The position numbers and the translations under genes were made by a program. Shown in pieces: positions 34,962 to 44,791 of a stretch of 64,000 bases of DNA (positions are counted from its first letter, which is position 1; each line of letters starts with the position of its first letter). This DNA is from Salinispora fenicalii (GTDB lineage: Bacteria > Actinomycetota > Actinomycetes > Mycobacteriales > Micromonosporaceae), in the NCBI RefSeq assembly GCF_000514815.1, contig NZ_AZWQ01000016.1, positions 122,493 to 186,492 of the forward strand, written 5' to 3'. The notes under the pieces are model-generated. The model did no database searches. It was given only the letters and a program-made list of their open reading frames with translations, and was not told the origin of the DNA.

Positions 34962-35948
34962 ATGACGGCAGCGATCGTGGCGCAGGGGCTGGTGAAGCGG
35001 TACGGCGAGACGACCGCGCTCAACGGTTTCGATCTCGAGGTGGCCGAGGGCACTGTGCTCGGTCTACTTGGCCCCAACGGTGCGGGAAAGACGACAGCGG
35101 TGCGGGTGTTCGCCACCTTGATCGAACCCGACGCGGGACACGCGGAGGTTGCCGGGCTCGACGTGGTACGGCAGGCCCGGCAGGTTCGCCAGACCATCGG
35201 CCTGTCTGGCCAGTATGCCGCCGTCGACGAGATGCTCACTGGGCAGGAGAACCTCGAACTGCTCGGCCGGCTGCACCACCTCGGCCGGCGTGGCGCGCGG
35301 TCGCGTGCATGGGAGCTCCTCGAACGATTCGGGCTCACCGAGGCGGCGAACCGTAGGCTCAAGGAGTACTCCGGTGGTATGCGGCGCAGGCTCGACCTGG
35401 CGGGTGCACTCGTTGCCCGACCGAAGGTGCTCATCCTCGACGAACCCACCACTGGACTCGACATCCGTAGCAGGGAGGCCACCTGGGAGACCGTCGGTGA
35501 GCTGGTGTCGGGTGGATCCACGCTGCTGCTCACAACGCAGTACTTGGAAGAGGCGGACCGGTTCGCCGACCGCATCGCCGTGATTGAGCACGGTGCCGTC
35601 CTAGCCGGCGGCACACCCGATGAGCTGAAGAACCAGGTCGGGGGTCACCGGCTCGAGGTGACCCTATCGCGCCCCGCCGATCTCTCCCGGGCCCGGAGTG
35701 TGCTCGCGTCGGTCTCGGCGGGTGAACCGGTATCCGACGCGGAGGGTCACCTCTCGGTGACCGTCACGGCCGCCGACGGAGTGCTGGTAGACGGGATACG
35801 GCGTCTCGATGCGGCCGGGATTGAGGTCGTGGACGCGTCGCTACGCAGACCCACACTGGATGACGTATTCCTCGCGCTCACCGGTCGCATCGTCGAGCCC
35901 CCCATCGAGTCTTCCTCGGAGAAAGAGGCGCAGGAGGTAGTGCGGTGA
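34962..35948 (+). CDS. DrrA-type ABC transporter ATPase
   Basis: A 328-residue ATPase of the daunorubicin-resistance DrrA family: Walker A GPNGAGKTT, Q-loop LSGQYAAVDEMLTGQENLELLGRL, signature YSGGMRRRLDLAGAL, Walker B LILDEPTTGLD, H-loop LLLTTQYLEEAD, and the C-terminal DrrA extension ending in the SLRRPTLDDVFLALTGR motif. It pairs with the permease, whose start overlaps by GTGA. It is a likely exporter of the enediyne or an intermediate, contributing to self-resistance. Confidence 0.95.
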   Translation: MTAAIVAQGLVKRYGETTALNGFDLEVAEGTVLGLLGPNGAGKTTAVRVFATLIEPDAGHAEVAGLDVVRQARQVRQTIGLSGQYAAVDEMLTGQENLELLGRLHHLGRRGARSRAWELLERFGLTEAANRRLKEYSGGMRRRLDLAGALVARPKVLILDEPTTGLDIRSREATWETVGELVSGGSTLLLTTQYLEEADRFADRIAVIEHGAVLAGGTPDELKNQVGGHRLEVTLSRPADLSRARSVLASVSAGEPVSDAEGHLSVTVTAADGVLVDGIRRLDAAGIEVVDASLRRPTLDDVFLALTGRIVEPPIESSSEKEAQEVVR

Positions 35949-36748
35949 GCTCATTGGTGTGGGCCGTCGGAGACGGCATGGTGCTGGCGAAGCGGAACCT
36001 GATCAGGACGTTGCGAATGCCCGACCTGTTCATGTCCTCGCTGATCATGCCGATTATGTCCACGCTGCTGTTCGCCTACATCTTCGGCAGCGCTATCGAG
36101 GCCCCCGGTGTGTCGTACCGAGAATTCTTGCTCGCCGGTGTGTTCGTACAAACCGTCGTGTTCAATTCGGTGATCACAGGCGCCGGGTTAGCCGAGGACA
36201 TCCAAAGAGGCATCGTGGACCGGTTTCGGTCACTGCCGATATCGCCCTATTCTGTACTTTTCGGGCGGACCGCCAGTGATCTGGCGAATAATGTCCTGTC
36301 GCTGGCCGTCATGGTGTTGGCCGGTCTGCTCGTGGGATGGCGGATAGACAGCTCGTTTGGCGAGGGAGTAGCGGGTCTTCTGCTCCTACTGGCGTTCGCC
36401 TACGCACTGTCGTGGCTGCTCGCCGTGGTGGGGCTATCCGTGCGAGCGCCGGAGGTCGTGAGTAACGCCAGCTTCATGGTGATCATGCCGATGTCGTTCA
36501 TCGCCAACACCTACGTCAGCCCCGAAGGCTTTCCCGGGCCGCTACGCGTGATCGCCGAGTGGAACCCCGTTTCCGCGGTGGCGCAGGCGGCGCGGGAGCT
36601 GTTCGGCAACACCAACCCAGCTTACCCGCCGGGCGACACCTGGCCGCTACAAAATCCCATAGTCGCCTCGATCGGGTGGATCGTACTCATCCTTGTGATC
36701 TTCGTGCCACTGGCCACGCACCGGTACCGCAAGGCGGTGCGCCGCTGA
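35945..36748 (+). CDS. DrrB-type ABC transporter permease
   Basis: A 267-residue ABC-2 permease with six transmembrane helices and the family loop GAGLAEDIQRGIVDRFRSLPISPYSVLFGRTASDL. It is translationally coupled to the ATPase. Together they form a two-component drug exporter. A strong bidirectional hairpin follows. Confidence 0.95.
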   Translation: MSSLVWAVGDGMVLAKRNLIRTLRMPDLFMSSLIMPIMSTLLFAYIFGSAIEAPGVSYREFLLAGVFVQTVVFNSVITGAGLAEDIQRGIVDRFRSLPISPYSVLFGRTASDLANNVLSLAVMVLAGLLVGWRIDSSFGEGVAGLLLLLAFAYALSWLLAVVGLSVRAPEVVSNASFMVIMPMSFIANTYVSPEGFPGPLRVIAEWNPVSAVAQAARELFGNTNPAYPPGDTWPLQNPIVASIGWIVLILVIFVPLATHRYRKAVRR

Positions 36749-36760
36749 CCAAGTAGGCTC

Positions 36761-36795
36761 CGCGCGCCCGGTCCGGTGTCCGGTCCGGGCGCGCG
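36761..36795. terminator. Bidirectional terminator between exporter and SnoaL-like gene
   Basis: Two 16-base arms (36761-36776 and 36780-36795) pair with a single mismatch around a TGT loop. It lies between convergent stop codons. Confidence 0.88.
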
Positions 36796-36801
36796 GCGTG
36801 C

Positions 36802-37233
36802 TCATAGCGGCAGGCCGAGCTGGGTCGCGACGGTCAGGAAGTCGTAGTACAGCTTGCCGCTGGCGATCCTGCCGTCCCGGAAGTAGTAGAGCTCACAGCT
36901 CAGTCCGCGGATCCGGCTACCTGTCGGCGGGTGGAGTTCCCCGTTCGGTAGCGGGAACGGCGCGGTGTGTGTGCCCTCGTTGACCACCTCAGCTACCGCA
37001 ATATCTCCGCAAACGATCAGATTAACGATCTCGACCTGGGCATCCGGCATCGGCGCTCGGTTCAGCTCTTGGCGCCTGCGCCACCCCGCCGGCCCATGGA
37101 CGACCTCGCCGGTCGGAACGTCAACGCCCTCGTAGTCCTCGGTCAGCAGCGCCATCGCACAGTCGAGATTGTTCTCATTGAAGTTTCGGTATAGCGCGCG
37201 GAGGGTCTCCTCGTTGCGACTTCGCTCAGTCAT
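36802..37233 (-). CDS. SnoaL-like polyketide cyclase/ligand-binding protein
   Basis: A 143-residue NTF2-fold protein with the SnoaL-like pattern: LRALYRNFNENNLDCAMALLTEDYEGVDVPTGE, GPAGWRRRQELN, IVCGDIAVAEVVNEGTHTAPF and CELYYFRDGRIASGKLYYDFLTVATQLG. GGAG precedes the ATG. The family includes aldol cyclases of aromatic polyketides, but also binding proteins. Here it is divergent from lipoprotein 2 and convergent with the exporter. The role in the pathway is unproven. Confidence 0.85.
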   Translation of the reverse strand: MTERSRNEETLRALYRNFNENNLDCAMALLTEDYEGVDVPTGEVVHGPAGWRRRQELNRAPMPDAQVEIVNLIVCGDIAVAEVVNEGTHTAPFPLPNGELHPPTGSRIRGLSCELYYFRDGRIASGKLYYDFLTVATQLGLPL

Positions 37234-37439
37234 GTCACGATCTCCGTCCGATTCTGCCGGTCACTACATGCCCGTTGTACCCGGCACCAATATCTGACTT
37301 CTTCTTATCGACTGGGAATTTCACCCGGACCGCGTTTCGAAGAACCGCGCAAGCCAGAATAAGACCTACCGCTGCACCTCGGCCTATAACGGGAATGAGC
37401 TTGGGTTGCCAAGGAACTGCGAATGCAAGGAGAAGACCC

Positions 37440-38663
37440 GTGCGCAAGAATGCGGTAGGTAGGTGGTGGTTCGCGGCGCCGGTCGCAGTGGCGCTGGTGG
37501 CCTCCGGTTGCACCACGGACAACGACGGCGGGGAGCGACCGCCGCCGGTTTCCTCGACCACGTCGGCCGCCTCGACCCCAGCACTGGAGCCAAGGACCCC
37601 TGAGCCGGGCCCGCCGCCGGAGACATCCGCCGCGTTCGCGTCCGCCATGGTCTATCCCGCCGGCGACGCGGCCGCGGACATCCTCGCGGCGGATCTGAAC
37701 AACGACGGCCATCTCGACCTCGCCACGCCGAACTACAACTCGAACGATGTCGCGGTGCTGATGGCAGACGGTACCGGCGGCTTCCTGCCGCCTGTCACGC
37801 TAGCCGCTGGTCGCACGCCGAACGGCCTGGTTGCCGCCGACTTCAACGGCGACAACTGGCTCGACCTCGTCGCAGCGAACTTGGGATCGGACGAGATTTC
37901 GGTGTATCTAAACGATGGCCAAGGCGGATTTGGTGAACCGGTGTTCACCCCCGCGGGGGATGGTGCGGCCCGGATCGTAGCCCGGGACCTTAACGGCGAC
38001 GGCAACCTCGACCTGGCGACTCCGAATCTCAATGGCGACAATGTGACCGTGCTGCTCGGCGATGGGCAGGGCGGATTCGGCGAAGCATCGCACTTTCCGG
38101 CCGGGGACGGCGCGCTGCGCCTGTCGATCGCCGACATCACCCGCGACGCCAAGTTTGACCTGATCGTATCGAACTACAACTCGGGCAGCATCAGCGTTCT
38201 CGAGGGCGACGGCCGTGGCCGCTTCGGCCCACCGTCGGACTACCCAGCGGGGGACACGGCCTCCGGGGCGGCGCTCGCCGACTTCAACGGCGACGGCGTG
38301 CTGGACGTCGCGAGCGCCTTGTACGAAGTGGACCAGGTTGCGGTGCTGCTCGGCGACGGACAGGGTGGATTCGGCGCTCCGACGATTCTGACCTCCGGGG
38401 TGCACCCGGGTGACCTTGCCACCGGCGACTTCAACGGCGACGGCTACCAGGATATCGTGGCGCCGAACTTCGACTCCGACGACGTGACGTTGTTCCACGG
38501 CGACGGGCGGGGTGGATTCGCCGTACCGGAGAACATCGCGGTCGGTGCGGGGTCACCCGCGATCGTGGTGGCGGATTTCAACGGTGACGGCAAGGCCGAC
38601 TTCGCAACGGCAAACTCCCTGGACGACAACGTATCGGTGTTACTCAACACCACCGGCGGCTGA
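37440..38663 (+). CDS. FG-GAP/VCBS repeat lipoprotein 2
   Basis: A 407-residue exported lipoprotein. The signal peptide FAAPVAVALVASGC ends in a lipobox Cys, then a Pro/Thr-rich linker and about seven FG-GAP blades (DLNNDGHLDLATPN, DFNGDNWLDLVAAN, DLNGDGNLDLATPN, DFNGDGYQDIVAPN, DFNGDGKADFATAN). AAGGAG precedes the GTG at 37440. A longer frame from 37275 lacks a site. It is a paralogue of lipoprotein 1. A terminator hairpin lies about 80 bp downstream, closing the cluster on this side. Confidence 0.88.
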   Translation: MRKNAVGRWWFAAPVAVALVASGCTTDNDGGERPPPVSSTTSAASTPALEPRTPEPGPPPETSAAFASAMVYPAGDAAADILAADLNNDGHLDLATPNYNSNDVAVLMADGTGGFLPPVTLAAGRTPNGLVAADFNGDNWLDLVAANLGSDEISVYLNDGQGGFGEPVFTPAGDGAARIVARDLNGDGNLDLATPNLNGDNVTVLLGDGQGGFGEASHFPAGDGALRLSIADITRDAKFDLIVSNYNSGSISVLEGDGRGRFGPPSDYPAGDTASGAALADFNGDGVLDVASALYEVDQVAVLLGDGQGGFGAPTILTSGVHPGDLATGDFNGDGYQDIVAPNFDSDDVTLFHGDGRGGFAVPENIAVGAGSPAIVVADFNGDGKADFATANSLDDNVSVLLNTTGG

Positions 38664-38740
38664 CATCGGTGGATGGATTGCTCCCGTCGGCCATCCGCGC
38701 CGGCACGTTCCCACCCAGGCCCGGGTCGGGAATCGCGATT

Positions 38741-38784
38741 CGACAAGCGCTGTGCGCCCTGGTCAGGGCACACAGCGCTTGTCG
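38741..38784 (+). terminator. Strong hairpin terminator after lipoprotein 2
   Basis: Twenty-base arms (38741-38760 and 38765-38784) pair with one mismatch around GGTC. It isolates the upstream cluster from the selenocysteine locus. The stretch 38785-38970 holds no gene. Confidence 0.9.
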
Positions 38785-38971
38785 TCAGGCAACCTAGAGC
38801 AACCGAGCGAAGGGTATCGGTGATGATGCTGAGTTCCCAGGCAGCCTCGGTCTGGCGGCCCCGCCCGAGCTGGAGTCGAGATTGTGGATGACTCGGTGCG
38901 CGGCGGAGTACGACACACTAAAGGCCGATCGCTCGTACCGGCCCAGCCGGTGCCTGACGGCTCGTTCGGGG

Positions 38972-39001
38972 CTGCAAGCCCGACGGCGCCTGGGCTAGGA
39001 T
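38972..39001 (+). promoter_or_regulatory. Probable promoter of the tRNA-Sec/sel operon
   Basis: TAGGAT at 38996-39001 is a good actinobacterial -10 box, 12 bp before the tRNA. The best -35 candidate is CTGCAA at 38972-38977 with 18-bp spacing, a weak match. Transcription would begin just before the tRNA and may run on into selD. Confidence 0.45.
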
Positions 39002-39013
39002 CTATTCATATAT

Positions 39014-39109
39014 GGAGGCGTTTGAGTTCCTGGTGGTCTCCCCTGCCTTCAAAGCAGGTGGGCCTGGCTCAGCCTGGCCGGCGGGTTCGATTCCTGTCCG
39101 CCTCCGCCA
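39014..39109 (+). tRNA. selC: tRNA-Sec (anticodon UCA)
   Basis: A 96-base tRNA with all Sec-specific features: a GGAGGCG/CGCCTCC acceptor, anticodon stem CCTGC/GCAGG with loop CTTCAAA (anticodon TCA), a long GC-rich variable arm, a T-loop TTCGATT and an encoded CCA at 39107-39109. It is charged with serine and converted to Sec by SelA with selenophosphate from SelD, then delivered to UGA by SelB. All three genes follow directly, so this is a complete decoding unit. Confidence 0.95.
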
Positions 39110-39134
39110 AGGACGTCTACGGGGTGGTACATCG

Positions 39135-40141
39135 ATGGTTGTGGCCGAGGACTCGGTGCGTCTGACTCGGTACGCCCGCGGCGGGGGCTGTGCCTGCAAG
39201 ATCCCGCCGGGGGAGCTGGAGGCCGCATTGGGCGGTGTTCTCGGCCCCCTGACCGAGCCAACTCATGAGCTGCTCGTCGGCCTAGAGACTGGCGACGACG
39301 CCGCGGCGGTTCGGCTCTCCGGCGACACCGCGATCATCGCGACCACCGACTTCTTCACCCCAGTCGTCGACGACCCATACGACTGGGGCAGGATCGCCGC
39401 CGCGAACGCCCTGTCCGACATCTACGCGATGGGCGGGGATCCGATCCTGGCCGTCAATCTGTTGGCTTGGCCGCGTGACCTGCTGCCGATGTCGACTGCG
39501 AGCGAGGTGCTGCGCGGTGGCCAGGACATCACCCGCGAGGCGGGTTGTCATCTCGCCGGGGGCCACAGCATCGACGACGCCGAACCGAAGTACGGGATGG
39601 CGGTTACCGGAATCGGCGATGCCCGTCGGTTGTTACGCAACGACGCCGGACGGGCGGGGATGCCGCTAAGCCTGACCAAGCCGCTGGGCGTCGGCGTCCT
39701 GAACTCGCGGCACAAGGCGACTGGTGAGATCTTCCCGGCCGCTGTCGCCACGATGACCATCCTGAACCGGGACGCCTCCCACGCAGCCCTGCGCGCCGGG
39801 GTGACCTGCGCGACCGACGTGACCGGCTTTGGTCTGCTCGGGCATTTACACAAGCTCGCGCGCGCCAGCGGGGTGACGGCGGTCGTCGACGCGGCCGCGG
39901 TGCCGTACCTGGACGGCTCCCGCGAGGCCGTCCGGGACGGGTTCGTCAGTGGAGGTAGCCGCCGTAACCTCGACTGGGTGCGGCCGCACACCCGTTGGGG
40001 CCCGGGCGTCACCGAGTGGGAGCGGCTGCTGCTCGCTGACGCGCAGACCTCCGGTGGCCTGCTGATCACGGGGGAGATCCCCGGAGCCACCGTAATCGGC
40101 GAGCTGGTTCCCGCCGATGGCGAGCACACCCTGGTCGTCGG

Positions 40142-40145
<4 letters not shown>
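39135..40145 (+). CDS. selD: Selenophosphate synthetase SelD
   Basis: A 336-residue AIRS/PurM-fold enzyme that makes selenophosphate from selenide and ATP. The N-terminal YARGGGCACKIPPGEL holds catalytic Cys19 and Lys22, so this SelD is a Cys form, not a Sec form. TGDDAAAVRL, ATTDFFTPVVDDPYDWGRIAAANALSDIYAMGG and GGHSIDDAEPKYGMAVTG are the family blocks. The ATG at 39135 follows GGGGTGG, 25 bp after the tRNA. It contains two TTA codons (167 and 238). The stop overlaps the selA GTG. Confidence 0.95.
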
Positions 40146-41427
<1,282 letters not shown>

Positions 41428-41437
<10 letters not shown>

Positions 41438-43209
41438 TCGCCACAGCTGGCCACGTGGACCACGGAAAGTCGACGCTGGTACGGGCACTGACCGGCATGG
41501 AACCCGACCGTTGGGCCGAGGAACGCCGCCGCGGCATGACCATCGACCTCGGGTTCGCCTGGACCACCCTCGACAACGAACACATGACCGCGTTCGTCGA
41601 CGTGCCCGGCCACCAGCGATTCGTCTCGAACATGCTGGCCGGCGTCGGGCCGGTCACCGCCGTCCTGTTCGTCGTCGCCGCCGACGAGGGCTGGCGACAG
41701 CAGTCGGCGGAGCACCTGGCGGCACTGCAGGCCCTTGACGTGTGCCACGGCGTCCTCGCGGTCACCCGCTGCGACCTCGCTGACCCCAAGCCGACGATCG
41801 CCCAGGCACGCGAGCGGCTGCGGGACACCGGTCTGGCCGGAATGCCCGCGGTCGCGGTGTCCGCCGCCTCCGGCCACGGCCTCGACGCTCTGCGCACCGC
41901 GTTGCGTGAACTCACGCGGGCGCTTCCCGCGCCTCGGCCGGGTCCATCGAGACTGTGGGTCGATCGATCCTTCACCGTACGGGGAAGCGGCACCGTGGTC
42001 ACCGGAACACTCGGGTCAGGCACCATGGCGGTTGGCGACGAACTCGTGCTCGAACCCGCAGGTAGACCCGTACGGATCCGCGGCCTGCAAAGTCTCAAGA
42101 CCAAGGTCGAGCGAGCCAAGGCGGTGTCCCGGCTAGCGGTCAACCTACGCGGCCTCGGCGCCAACGAGGTCCGACGCGGGTACGCGCTGGTCCAGCCGGG
42201 CGCCTTCACGAGGGTCACCACCATGGACGTACGGCTGATAAGGCAAGCCGACAGGATACCTACCCACCTCGTCCTGCATACCGGATCGGCGGCGGTGCCC
42301 GTACGCCTGAGAAAACTCGGATCACACGCCGCCCGCCTCACCCTGACCACCGCGCTACCGCTACACATGGGCGAGCGGGGCCTGCTGCGCGACCCAGGTG
42401 CCCAGCACATCGTCGCCGGCGTCGTCGTTCTCGACACCTTCCCAGCGCGACTGAACGCTCGAGGCGACGCCAAGCGCCGGGCCCACCAACTGACGCGGAT
42501 GAACGATCAGCCCGATGTAGCGTCCGAGATCACCCGCCGTGGAGCCGTGCGCCGCGACGCGCTCGTCACCGCCGGCGTCCTGGCCCGGGAAGCCGGGACA
42601 CCGCTGGATGCTATCGCCGCGGGTGAGTGGCTGGTCGACCCGACCGTCTGGAAGACCTGGGTGTCCGCGCTGAGCGCTGCCGTCGACGAGTGGACGGCAG
42701 CGAACCCGCTGTCACCCGGTCTCGCGCCGGAGGCGGCGGCCCGGCGAGTCAGCATCGCCGATCCTCGGCTGATCGAAGCGCTTATCACCGACGCAGGGCT
42801 TGTCCTCGACAGCGGCGGCGTGCGCCGCAAGGATGCCAAGACGCACTTCCCCGCACCAGTGCGCCGAGCGATCGACGAGATCCACGCGCGACTGCGCGAG
42901 GACCCGTTCGCCGCTCCCAGCGCCGAGGAGCTCACACGACACCGGTTGTCCCGCCAACACCTCGCCGCCGCGGTCAACGCCGGTCTGCTCTGCCGTCTCG
43001 CACCCGATGTCTACCTGCTACCCGACGCACCGGCCGAGGCGGCGCGCCGACTCGCGAGCATCGAGCAACCGTTCACCGTCAGCCAGGCCCGCACCGCATG
43101 GGGCACCAGCCGCCGCGTCGCGCTGCCGCTGCTGGAGCATCTCGACAAGCAGGGTGCGACCCGACGCGTGAACAACACGCACCGGGTCATTAGCTCCCCA
43201 TTGCCGTAG
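41428..43209 (+). CDS. selB: Selenocysteine-specific elongation factor SelB
   Basis: A 593-residue translational GTPase. It has G1 AGHVDHGKST, the DxxG region FVDVPGHQRFVSNML and the TRCD G4 element, followed by EF-Tu-like domains 2 and 3 and the C-terminal winged-helix repeats that bind SECIS RNA (for example AEELTRHRLSRQHLAAAVNAGLLCRL). The ATG at 41428 overlaps the end of selA. Together with tRNA-Sec, SelD and SelA it completes UGA decoding. No selenoprotein gene such as formate dehydrogenase is visible in the window. Confidence 0.95.
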
Positions 43210-43239
43210 CTAGGCCCTCCCCTAAGTTCCGTGTCAGCG

Positions 43240-43560
43240 GTATGGTTCGTCGTCCGCAGACACAGCGTCATCCCTTCTGGAAAGCTGCTGGCCCGCCAGG
43301 TTTGCCGACGGCATCAACATCCTGTCAACTGCAGGGTCCGACCTCGGCTTTTTCGGCAAGAACATCCTGCTGGCCGTGCTCGGGTTCCGGACCCCGCAGT
43401 ACGTGCGGTACGTCTTCGAGGACCGCATCTTCAGCAACGTTCCGCCCGCGAAGGTCTCCATGCCGATCAACCTGCGTCGGAATGCTTCCTGCTCACAGCG
43501 GAGTGGCTGCTGATCCTCACGGTGGCGACCTTCTTCGGCTGGGCGGTGACGCAGGGCTGA
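43240..43560 (+). pseudogene. Frameshifted membrane-protein remnant
   Basis: One frame reads FADGINILSTAGSDLGFFGKN... continuing through ILLAVLGFRTPQYVRYVFEDRIFSNVPPAKVSMPIN. A second frame continues with ECFLLTAEWLLILTVATFFGWAVTQG and stops at 43560 just before a strong hairpin. Joined, they look like the C-terminal half of a membrane protein with at least one frameshift and no start. The family is not recognised. It may have been truncated when the sel genes arrived. Confidence 0.5.
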
Positions 43561-43591
43561 GCTGCCCGGGGCCGGGCGTCCCGGGCAGCTC
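43559..43591. terminator. Bidirectional hairpin terminator
   Basis: Perfect 12-bp arms (43559-43570 and 43580-43591) with a nine-base loop. It overlaps the stop codons of the remnant and of the convergent B3/4 gene. Confidence 0.85.
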
Positions 43592-44312
43592 ACACCGAGA
43601 CGGTCTCCGTCCGGGGTAGGTCGGCGGAGAGGGCCAGCACGGTGATCCGTTCCGCGTGTGGGGTGACCAGCTCCACAAGCAGGTCCTGCGCAGCGGTCAT
43701 GGCCTCGTCGGGGACCGCCGACGCGCTGACCCGCTCCAGGATGAAGACGACCCGTCGGGTGGCGGGAGTAACCTTGCAGCGGTCACAGTCGCGGTGGTTC
43801 CAGTGCCGGGTCAGCACCTCCGAACCGGCCGTGTACACCACCTCACCGGGGGCCGGCTCCTCCCGCCGGTCCGTCTCGTTGAGCGGGGTGAATCCATCGC
43901 CCGGTTGGGCCGGGCGCACGACCACCGGCTCGTCGATGCTGGCGACGTCGAAGGCGCCGGCCGGAATCCCGTGCCGCACCGACACCAGGTTGTACGCGTC
44001 GACCACGGGATTCACTCTGGGTAGCCGTCCCACCTTGGCCAGGCGGCGGCTCAACGCGTCCACGCTGGGCCGCGTCCGCCGAGGGTTGGTGCCGAACCGT
44101 CGGTACGCCTCGTGCCATGAGGCGATCGTGGGCTGGGACTCGTCGTGCGGCTGCCACCTGCCCGCTGCCAGGTCTGCCGTCAACTCGTCAATCAGTCGAT
44201 CGGTGAGCGGCCACGACCCGTCGTTACGGACGCCGTCGGCTAGGACCAGTCGCACCTGGCTCTCGGGGAAGTCCGCCAGCACCGCGTCGTCGAGTCCGAA
44301 GTAGAGCGCCAT
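43590..44312 (-). CDS. B3/4-domain (PheRS-beta-like) protein
   Basis: A 240-residue stand-alone B3/4 domain, the editing-type domain of phenylalanyl-tRNA synthetase beta. It shows SWHEAYRRFGTNPRRTRPSVDALSRR, LPRVNPVVDAYNLVSVRHGIPAGAFD and EVVYTAGSEVLTRHWNHRDCDRCKVTPATRRVVFILE. Such proteins may hydrolyse mischarged tRNAs or D-aminoacyl bonds. Proof is lacking for most. GGGAGG precedes the ATG at 44312. It lies next to the sel genes but on the other strand, and just inside the tRNA-fragment boundary. Confidence 0.85.
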   Translation of the reverse strand: MALYFGLDDAVLADFPESQVRLVLADGVRNDGSWPLTDRLIDELTADLAAGRWQPHDESQPTIASWHEAYRRFGTNPRRTRPSVDALSRRLAKVGRLPRVNPVVDAYNLVSVRHGIPAGAFDVASIDEPVVVRPAQPGDGFTPLNETDRREEPAPGEVVYTAGSEVLTRHWNHRDCDRCKVTPATRRVVFILERVSASAVPDEAMTAAQDLLVELVTPHAERITVLALSADLPRTETVSV

Positions 44313-44355
44313 GTCGTCCTCCCGGATGGGCCCATGGCGGGCGAGTCGATCCATA

Positions 44356-44402
44356 CTAGGCTACGGAATCAGAAGGTTAGGGTTCGAATCCCTTCGGGCG
44401 CG
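44356..44402 (+). other. tRNA 3' fragment (Arg-like), probable attachment site
   Basis: CTACGG-A-ATCAGAAGG, then TTAGGGTTCGAATCCCTT and CGGGCGCGCA, reproduce the anticodon-loop-to-3'-end part of an actinobacterial tRNA-Arg(ACG), with small changes and no 5' half. Such lone 3' halves are left when an integrative element enters at the 3' end of a tRNA gene. Orientation implies that the element lies to the left (sel and perhaps enediyne side), with the intact tRNA further left, outside the window. The isoacceptor is uncertain. Confidence 0.6.
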
Positions 44403-44455
44403 CAAGATCGAAATGGGTCCGGGCTTGCGGACCTGCGTGGCACCATCCCGTCCAG

Positions 44456-44791
44456 GTGCCCGCGGCCCTCACGCGCCTCGGCGAGGATCTCCGGCCGACG
44501 CCGGGCCACGTAGTTGCGCACCGTCGAGCCCGAGCGCCCGCGCCCATTCCCGGCGTCGACCTGTCCCTGATGCTGTGGGCTGGGCACACCCTTGAACAGA
44601 TCCCCGTCGGGGACTACGCCACCCGGCTGCTCACCCCACGCCGCAGCGCCGAAGGTCTCGGCCCTGACCTGTTCGCCACGATGCTCACCGACCCGGCACC
44701 GGTCGAGCCACCGCACACCATCGGCGCCCACCACACCGGCACCGAGGAAGCCTCGGACGTGGCTGGCATCAACGAAAGGGCGCCCGCATGA
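44456..44791 (+). CDS. Hypothetical ORF at the tRNA-fragment junction
   Basis: A 111-codon frame whose second half (GVDLSLMLWAGHTLEQIPVGDYATRLLTP...) is coding-like and whose stop overlaps the start of the JetD-like gene. The first third lacks a start signal, so this may be a 3' remnant. The family is not recognised. Confidence 0.35.
   Translation: MPAALTRLGEDLRPTPGHVVAHRRARAPAPIPGVDLSLMLWAGHTLEQIPVGDYATRLLTPRRSAEGLGPDLFATMLTDPAPVEPPHTIGAHHTGTEEASDVAGINERAPA

Noticed and set aside
39135..39200. SelD as a selenoprotein
   Set aside because: The catalytic position is a Cys codon within GGCAC, not UGA.
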